Of a DNA stretch of 26,347 nucleotides, positions 22,867-26,347 are shown piece by piece. How positions within the stretch are numbered: position 1 is the stretch's first letter; every line of letters starts with the position of its first letter. The position numbers and the translations under genes are program-made. The notes under the pieces are model-generated. The model did no database searches. It was not told where the DNA came from and saw only the letters and a list, made by a program, of their open reading frames with translations. This stretch comes from an uncultured Collinsella sp. (GTDB taxonomy: Bacteria; Actinomycetota; Coriobacteriia; Coriobacteriales; Coriobacteriaceae), in the NCBI GenBank assembly GCA_900543605.1, contig UQSK01000025.1, positions 1 through 26,347 on the forward strand, written 5' to 3'.

Positions 22867-23247
22867 ATGGATGAGAACAAGATGGAATGGCGCGAGTATG
22901 CGCGCTATGCCGAGATGTCGGTCGAGGAGTTGGCGCGCGATTGCGAGGTGCAGGTGTTTCGCGCGACGGGTCCGGGCGGACAGGGCGTGAACACGACGGA
23001 CTCGGCGGTGCGCATGAAGCATATCCCTTCGGGGATTACCGTGACGGCGCGCGAGAGCCGCAGTCAGTTCCAGAATCGTGCGAGCTGTTTGCGTAAGCTG
23101 AGGGCAGAGCTTGAGCGTCGCGGGCGTCCACCGCGTCGACGCGTAAAGACCAAGGTGCCTCAACGCTCTCGCCAGCGCAGGCTCAACGACAAACGCTTCA
23201 ACGCCATTAAAAAGGCCAACCGACGCAAACCGGGCAGCGACGAATAG
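22867..23247 (+). CDS. GGQ-domain release-factor-like protein (ArfB/RF-1 family)
   Basis: This 126-residue basic protein consists of a class I release-factor catalytic domain without the codon-recognition domains. The catalytic GGQ is at 37-39 in RATGPGGQGVNTTDSAVRM, followed by HIPSGITVTARESRSQFQNR. The Arg/Lys-rich tail (about 85-126) resembles the C-terminus of ArfB/YaeJ, which enters the empty mRNA channel to rescue stalled ribosomes by hydrolysing peptidyl-tRNA. Rescue of stalled ribosomes is the likely job, but other stand-alone RF-1-domain proteins exist. The ATG at 22867 follows GGGGAGG. It comes just after the xpt terminator and is closed by the long hairpin at 23256-23326. Confidence 0.87.
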   Translation: MDENKMEWREYARYAEMSVEELARDCEVQVFRATGPGGQGVNTTDSAVRMKHIPSGITVTARESRSQFQNRASCLRKLRAELERRGRPPRRRVKTKVPQRSRQRRLNDKRFNAIKKANRRKPGSDE

Positions 23248-23255
23248 CCTCCTTG

Positions 23256-23326
23256 TAAGTTGCGGTGAAATAGGGACTGTTTTGCGGCTTTAGCTGCATA
23301 AACAGTCCCTATTTCACCGCAACTTA
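23256..23326. repeat. 71-base near-perfect hairpin, second member of the TTGCGGTG-AATA palindrome family
   Basis: The arms 23256-23282 and 23300-23326 are exact complements over 27 bp. An inner stem, TGCGGC (23283-23288) with GCTGCA (23293-23298), and a TTTA loop complete a 33-bp hairpin with one bulged T. The outer arm TTGCGGTGAAATA and partner TATTTCACCGCAA are shared with 2328-2398. There is no T-run on either side. It lies between convergent genes and may terminate both or be a mobile palindrome. Confidence 0.88.
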
Positions 23327-23333
23327 GGTGGGG

Positions 23334-24296
23334 TTAGCGGGTGGGGCGCCAGACGTGGAGGGCGCCGGCGAGGATGTCCACCTCGATGCGCGAGGCGACG
23401 ATGGGCTCGCCGTCGGCCTGGATGGGGTAGTCGGGCTCCTCAAAGGTAAGCTCGACATGGCGACAGCGGCGCATGCGAACCGGCGGCAACTTGGTATGGT
23501 GGCCGTCCTTGGCCGAAAGGAACAAAGGCAGGGCTACCGCGCGAGGGACGGGGCCGCAGGCGTAGCAGACGTCGAGTATGCCGTCACAGGGGTCGGCTTC
23601 GGGACAGATACGATAGCCCGAGCCATAGGAAGGACCCAGCTGAATCGCCATGATGATTGCCCTCACGCGCTCGGCGGGCGCCCCGTCAAAGCTGACTGTC
23701 ATGGGGTAGTTGCGATAGCGTAGGCCAAACTGCTCTAGTCCCGAAAGAGTGTAGAGCGGCGCGCCGGTGAGACCCGTCTTTTTGCGCAGCTCGGTGGTGC
23801 CCAGGCCGATGGCGGCATCGATGCCGACCGAAAGCGTCTGGTCGTAGTACTCAACGGTAGCCTCGCCGCTGCCGCTTGCGGGGTTCCATGAGCGAATGCG
23901 CCCGATGTCCTGACGCTGCAGCTCACAGGTGAGCAGTGCGCCAAAATCCTTGCCGGAGAAATCGTCGATGCCGAGCGTTTGGGCAAAATCGTTGCCGGAG
24001 CCAACGGGCAGGACGGCAAGAGCGGGGCGGGCGTCCTCCTTTTGCGTCATAAGCCCGTTGACGACCTCGTGGATTACGCCGTCGCCGCCGAGTGCGATAA
24101 CGGTGCGATAGTCCGTTGCCTGGGCGGCCAGCTCCTTGGCGTGTCCCATGCGCTCGGTCAGCACCAGGTCAAACTGGGATGCGCGCGCGGTCATATCCAA
24201 AAAGCGTTGCAGGCGCTCGGCAACTTCGTGCGCCGCACCCGACTGGGCGGCTGGGTTGGCGATGATGAGCGTGCGGCCAAAATCAGTTGCGTGCAT
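23334..24296 (-). CDS. Diacylglycerol kinase family lipid kinase
   Basis: This 320-residue enzyme belongs to the DAGK/sphingosine-kinase/YegS family and probably phosphorylates diacylglycerol or a related lipid at the inner membrane face. The nucleotide loop is ALGGDGVIHEVVNG (about 68-81), with LPVGSGNDFAQTLG (96-109) and the C-terminal beta-sandwich residues (ADPCDGILDV, PIQADGEP) characteristic of DgkB/YegS. No membrane segment is present, as expected for this soluble type. The ATG at 24296 has CGGGAG upstream; a GTG 24 codons earlier is open but weaker. The gene stands after clcA in the same direction with 86 bases between them, so co-transcription is possible. Confidence 0.9.
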   Translation of the reverse strand: MHATDFGRTLIIANPAAQSGAAHEVAERLQRFLDMTARASQFDLVLTERMGHAKELAAQATDYRTVIALGGDGVIHEVVNGLMTQKEDARPALAVLPVGSGNDFAQTLGIDDFSGKDFGALLTCELQRQDIGRIRSWNPASGSGEATVEYYDQTLSVGIDAAIGLGTTELRKKTGLTGAPLYTLSGLEQFGLRYRNYPMTVSFDGAPAERVRAIIMAIQLGPSYGSGYRICPEADPCDGILDVCYACGPVPRAVALPLFLSAKDGHHTKLPPVRMRRCRHVELTFEEPDYPIQADGEPIVASRIEVDILAGALHVWRPTR

Positions 24297-24382
24297 GGGG
24301 CGACTCCCGGCGTATGACGTGACGATGCGGTCGCGCTCAGGTCGAATTGCCCCTGATTGTGGCTGCACGGCGATTATTACAT

Positions 24383-25804
24383 CTACTCTATCAGGTCGTT
24401 GTGGCGCTCGATAGCATCCGCTACCGTACCGCCCTCATCCACAATAAGCGAACGGCGCTTGGGTGAGATGATGCGCTGGGCGGGGTACACGCCGCGGTGG
24501 CCGCCGGCGAGATAGCTGATAAACGCCACGATCACGAAGAAGCCGGCGGCCGTGCCGTGGAACAGGTCGATGGCCATCATACAGGTGGTGATGGGCACGT
24601 TGAGGCCGGCGCAGAAGACGCCGAGCATGCCGAGAGCCGCCAGAAAACTGGGGTCGAGACCGGTGAGGCAGCCGATCCAGCCACCGAGTGCCGCACCGAT
24701 GCCAAACAGGGGCGTGACCTCGCCGCCTTGGAAGCCCGCGCCCAGGGTAAGCGCTGTGACGACCAACTTGATGGCTGCGTCCGCCAGGGTGGTGTTGCCT
24801 GCAAATCCGGCGCCGGAAAGCCACGTGGAAAGGCCGGCGTAGTCCCAGGCGTCGAGGAGGGCATAGGCGGCCAAAACCACGAGTGCGCCGATGAGTGCGC
24901 GAACAAGGTAATTGGTGATAAAGCGACCGTACAGGCTCTTGACGGTTCGAACCGACCAGGCAAAGAGACGTGCCGTCAGACCGAAGATGATGGCGCTGAT
25001 AACAACGATGACGACCGTTTTGGGCGACATGTTGGGAACGCTGGCGATGGCATTCGCTTCGTACTCGGTACCCAGGGCGAGTGATGTAAAGTAGCCGGTA
25101 AACGAGGCGACCAGGCAGTAGATGCCCGCGGTGTAGTCGATCTTGCCGATAAAGCACATCTCCATGCCAAAGAAAGCTCCGGCAAGGGGCGAGCCGAATA
25201 CGGCGCCAAAGGCCGACGAGATGCCGGCGAGCATGAGGTCGTGGTGGTCATGCTTTTTGAGGTGGGCGAGGCTCGAGATGTTGCTGGCGATGGTGCCGCC
25301 AATCTGCACCGCAGCTCCCTCGCGACCGGCCGATCCACCCGTTAGGTGCGTGAGCGTGGAGCAGACGAAGGTGAGGACGGCCATGCGCATATGGATGAGG
25401 CGGGTGCCCAGAGCGGAGTCGATGACCAGGTTGTTACCGCGTTTGGCGGCAAGACCGTGGTTTTTGTACACCCATGCGGTGGCAACGCCCACAACGGGAA
25501 GCAGTGCGTAAATCCACGCATGGTGCTCGCGATAGTCGGTCGCGATATTCAGCGAGGCCAAAAACGCCCAAGCGGCAACGCCCATGGCGAGCGAGACGAT
25601 GACGACGAGTGCGAGCAACTTGGCGCTCGCGAGTAGGTTGCGGGCGTTGCGGCGCGTGTCGGCAGGCAAGAGATGCTCGGAGCGGGTAAGTTGATGCCTG
25701 CCTGCCGTGATGACGTCGTTCAGGGAGAAAAAGCCGCCGTCGTCGAGCGACTGGGGATGGTCTTGCGCCTCGTTTGCGCTTTCGGGTTTGTCGTTATGAG
25801 TCAT
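24383..25804 (-). CDS. CLC family anion transporter
   Basis: This 473-residue CLC-fold protein has about ten or more membrane segments from residue 62 on and a polar 55-residue N-terminus; no C-terminal CBS domains. The gating glutamate is E162 in GGSAGREGAAVQIGG. The usual GSGIP selectivity motif is replaced (KRGNNLV near 122), and the GGIFAP-type motif reads GAGFQGGEVTPLFGIG (G360-P365). These changes recall the fluoride-exporting CLC branch rather than classical chloride channels, from memory of family features. No fluoride riboswitch is recognisable upstream. The ATG at 25804 has AGAGGA upstream, and a consensus -10 box lies at 25839-25834. It is divergent from moeA. Confidence 0.9.
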   Translation of the reverse strand: MTHNDKPESANEAQDHPQSLDDGGFFSLNDVITAGRHQLTRSEHLLPADTRRNARNLLASAKLLALVVIVSLAMGVAAWAFLASLNIATDYREHHAWIYALLPVVGVATAWVYKNHGLAAKRGNNLVIDSALGTRLIHMRMAVLTFVCSTLTHLTGGSAGREGAAVQIGGTIASNISSLAHLKKHDHHDLMLAGISSAFGAVFGSPLAGAFFGMEMCFIGKIDYTAGIYCLVASFTGYFTSLALGTEYEANAIASVPNMSPKTVVIVVISAIIFGLTARLFAWSVRTVKSLYGRFITNYLVRALIGALVVLAAYALLDAWDYAGLSTWLSGAGFAGNTTLADAAIKLVVTALTLGAGFQGGEVTPLFGIGAALGGWIGCLTGLDPSFLAALGMLGVFCAGLNVPITTCMMAIDLFHGTAAGFFVIVAFISYLAGGHRGVYPAQRIISPKRRSLIVDEGGTVADAIERHNDLIE

Positions 25805-25833
25805 ACGTTCCTCTTTTAGGTTGCAACGCAAGC

Positions 25834-25839
25834 ATTATA
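25834..25839 (-). promoter_or_regulatory. Consensus -10 box for the CLC gene
   Basis: TATAAT on the minus strand, about 30 bases before the start codon. The -35 region is poor. Confidence 0.55.
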
Positions 25840-25951
25840 AAACGCGGTAAACGCGACGAGCCGGTGGGTTGGTTTCCATTCTGTTTCGCGGCCTGCAACC
25901 GACAGGTGTATTCGCGGGTGCAGGCCGAGTCGCGGTCGTGCGTCGGGGGAT

Positions 25952-25957
25952 TATACT
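25952..25957 (+). promoter_or_regulatory. Probable -10 box for moeA
   Basis: TATACT about 57 bases before the moeA ATG, in the gap shared with the divergent CLC gene. No clear -35. Confidence 0.45.
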
Positions 25958-26014
25958 GAGACAAGCATAAAGAATCGGCGCCCCTGTTGTGCGCCGTGGC
26001 ATTAAGAGGTGCAT

Positions 26015-26296
26015 ATGGCAGAGAAACTCATTCCGCTGGAGGACGCGCAGTCGATTGTTCTGTCGCACGTTGCTCCGACCGATCTCGTCGAGATTCCCGT
26101 GTGGCAGGCCGCCGGTCTTCCCTTGGCCGAGGACGCGGTGGCCGATATCGACATCTCGCCGTTTGCCAACAGCGCCATGGACGGGTATGCCGTGCGCGCA
26201 GCCGATCTTGCTGCGGCCGCCGGTGACACTCCGGTGACGCTCTTCGTCGTAGGACACGAGGCCGCGGGCCATGTGTTTGAGGGCGCTATCGGCGCG
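26015..26296 (+). CDS. moeA: Molybdopterin molybdenumtransferase MoeA (first 94 codons)
   Basis: MoeA inserts molybdate into adenylylated molybdopterin. Only the N-terminus is here, with the typical LEDAQSIVLSHV, AAGLPLAEDAVADIDISPFA and the family signature NSAMDGYAVRAADL (52-65). The ATG at 26015 follows AAGAGGT. Genomic sequence ends at about 26296; the frame continues into adapter sequence, which adds a false tail beginning LSLIHISEPTR. That tail must not be annotated. Full-length MoeA would be about 400 residues. Confidence 0.9.
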
Positions 26297-26347
26297 CTGT
26301 CTCTTATACACATCTCCGAGCCCACGAGACGCGTAGTAATCTCGTAT
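26297..26347 (+). other. Illumina Nextera adapter contamination
   Basis: The sequence starts with the Tn5 mosaic end CTGTCTCTTATACACATCT (26297-26315), then CCGAGCCCACGAGAC (26316-26330), the 8-base index GCGTAGTA (26331-26338) and ATCTCGTAT (26339-26347), the start of the P7 tail. This is the exact order of a Nextera i7 read-through. Translated, it yields the well-known artefact peptides LSLIHISEPTR (plus) and MYKRQ or MCIRDS (minus). It is not genomic. Confidence 0.98.

Noticed and set aside
25805..26014. Fluoride riboswitch before the CLC gene
   Set aside because: The short leader shows no crcB-motif core; only a -10 box and ribosome-binding site are seen.
1..26296. CRISPR arrays, tRNAs, insertion sequences, prophage or defence genes
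   Set aside because: I looked for regular spacers, tRNA folds and transposase, integrase or nuclease motifs and saw none; the window is housekeeping DNA with unusual intergenic structure.
26297..26347. Coding continuation of moeA (LSLIHISEPTR...) and minus-strand peptides starting MYKRQ or MCIRDS
   Set aside because: These are translations of Nextera adapter sequence.

Overview
The window looks like a chromosomal, mostly housekeeping segment of a high-GC anaerobic actinobacterium. I infer class Coriobacteriia, most likely Collinsella, from the GC-rich codon use, the short-form ThiC, the anaerobe-type cysteine desulfidase, C_GCAxxG_C_C and M18 genes, the four-domain ribosomal protein S1, and polA and rpsA lying in the same neighbourhood. 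The genus is recall and inference; I could run no search. The right end is a contig end: the last 51 bases are Illumina Nextera adapter, not genome.

Layout. Left edge: a truncated thiC (minus) behind a TPP riboswitch, a small membrane-anchored unknown protein, yaaA and an M18 aminopeptidase (both minus), then polA (plus) and a Cof-type HAD phosphatase (minus). Centre: an arginine block, argG then argH, with an arginine-rich leader peptide and attenuator-like stem-loops in front of argG and a 56-codon small ORF between the two genes; then ndk, rpiB (minus), a CyuA/UPF0597 cysteine desulfidase and a second HAD hydrolase (minus). Right half: rpsA, the RNase P RNA gene, an IMPACT/YigZ protein, a C_GCAxxG_C_C protein (minus), a MetY-type sulfhydrylase, an MFS exporter, xpt, a GGQ-domain release-factor-like protein, a diacylglycerol-kinase-family lipid kinase and a CLC anion transporter (both minus), and the first 94 codons of moeA.

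How the genes relate. ArgG and ArgH catalyse the last two steps of arginine synthesis. MetY-type sulfhydrylase and CyuA both handle sulfur amino acids but are about 6 kb apart, so no operon is implied. Most genes are single transcription units with their own ribosome-binding site and terminator.

The least ordinary material is between the genes. (1) A roughly 112-base structured repeat occurs twice, after cyuA and directly after rnpB. Its three helices are kept while the paired bases change together, which points to a conserved RNA or DNA structure. (2) The argG leader peptide ends in a run of Arg codons that lie in a stem mutually exclusive with downstream helices leading to a terminator-like hairpin. 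(3) A 188-base nested inverted repeat contains perfect 31-bp arms and uses the 3' end of a HAD gene as its outer arm. (4) A family of very long hairpins shares the core TTGCGGTG-AATA and its complement. I found no tRNA, CRISPR, insertion sequence, phage gene or defence system.
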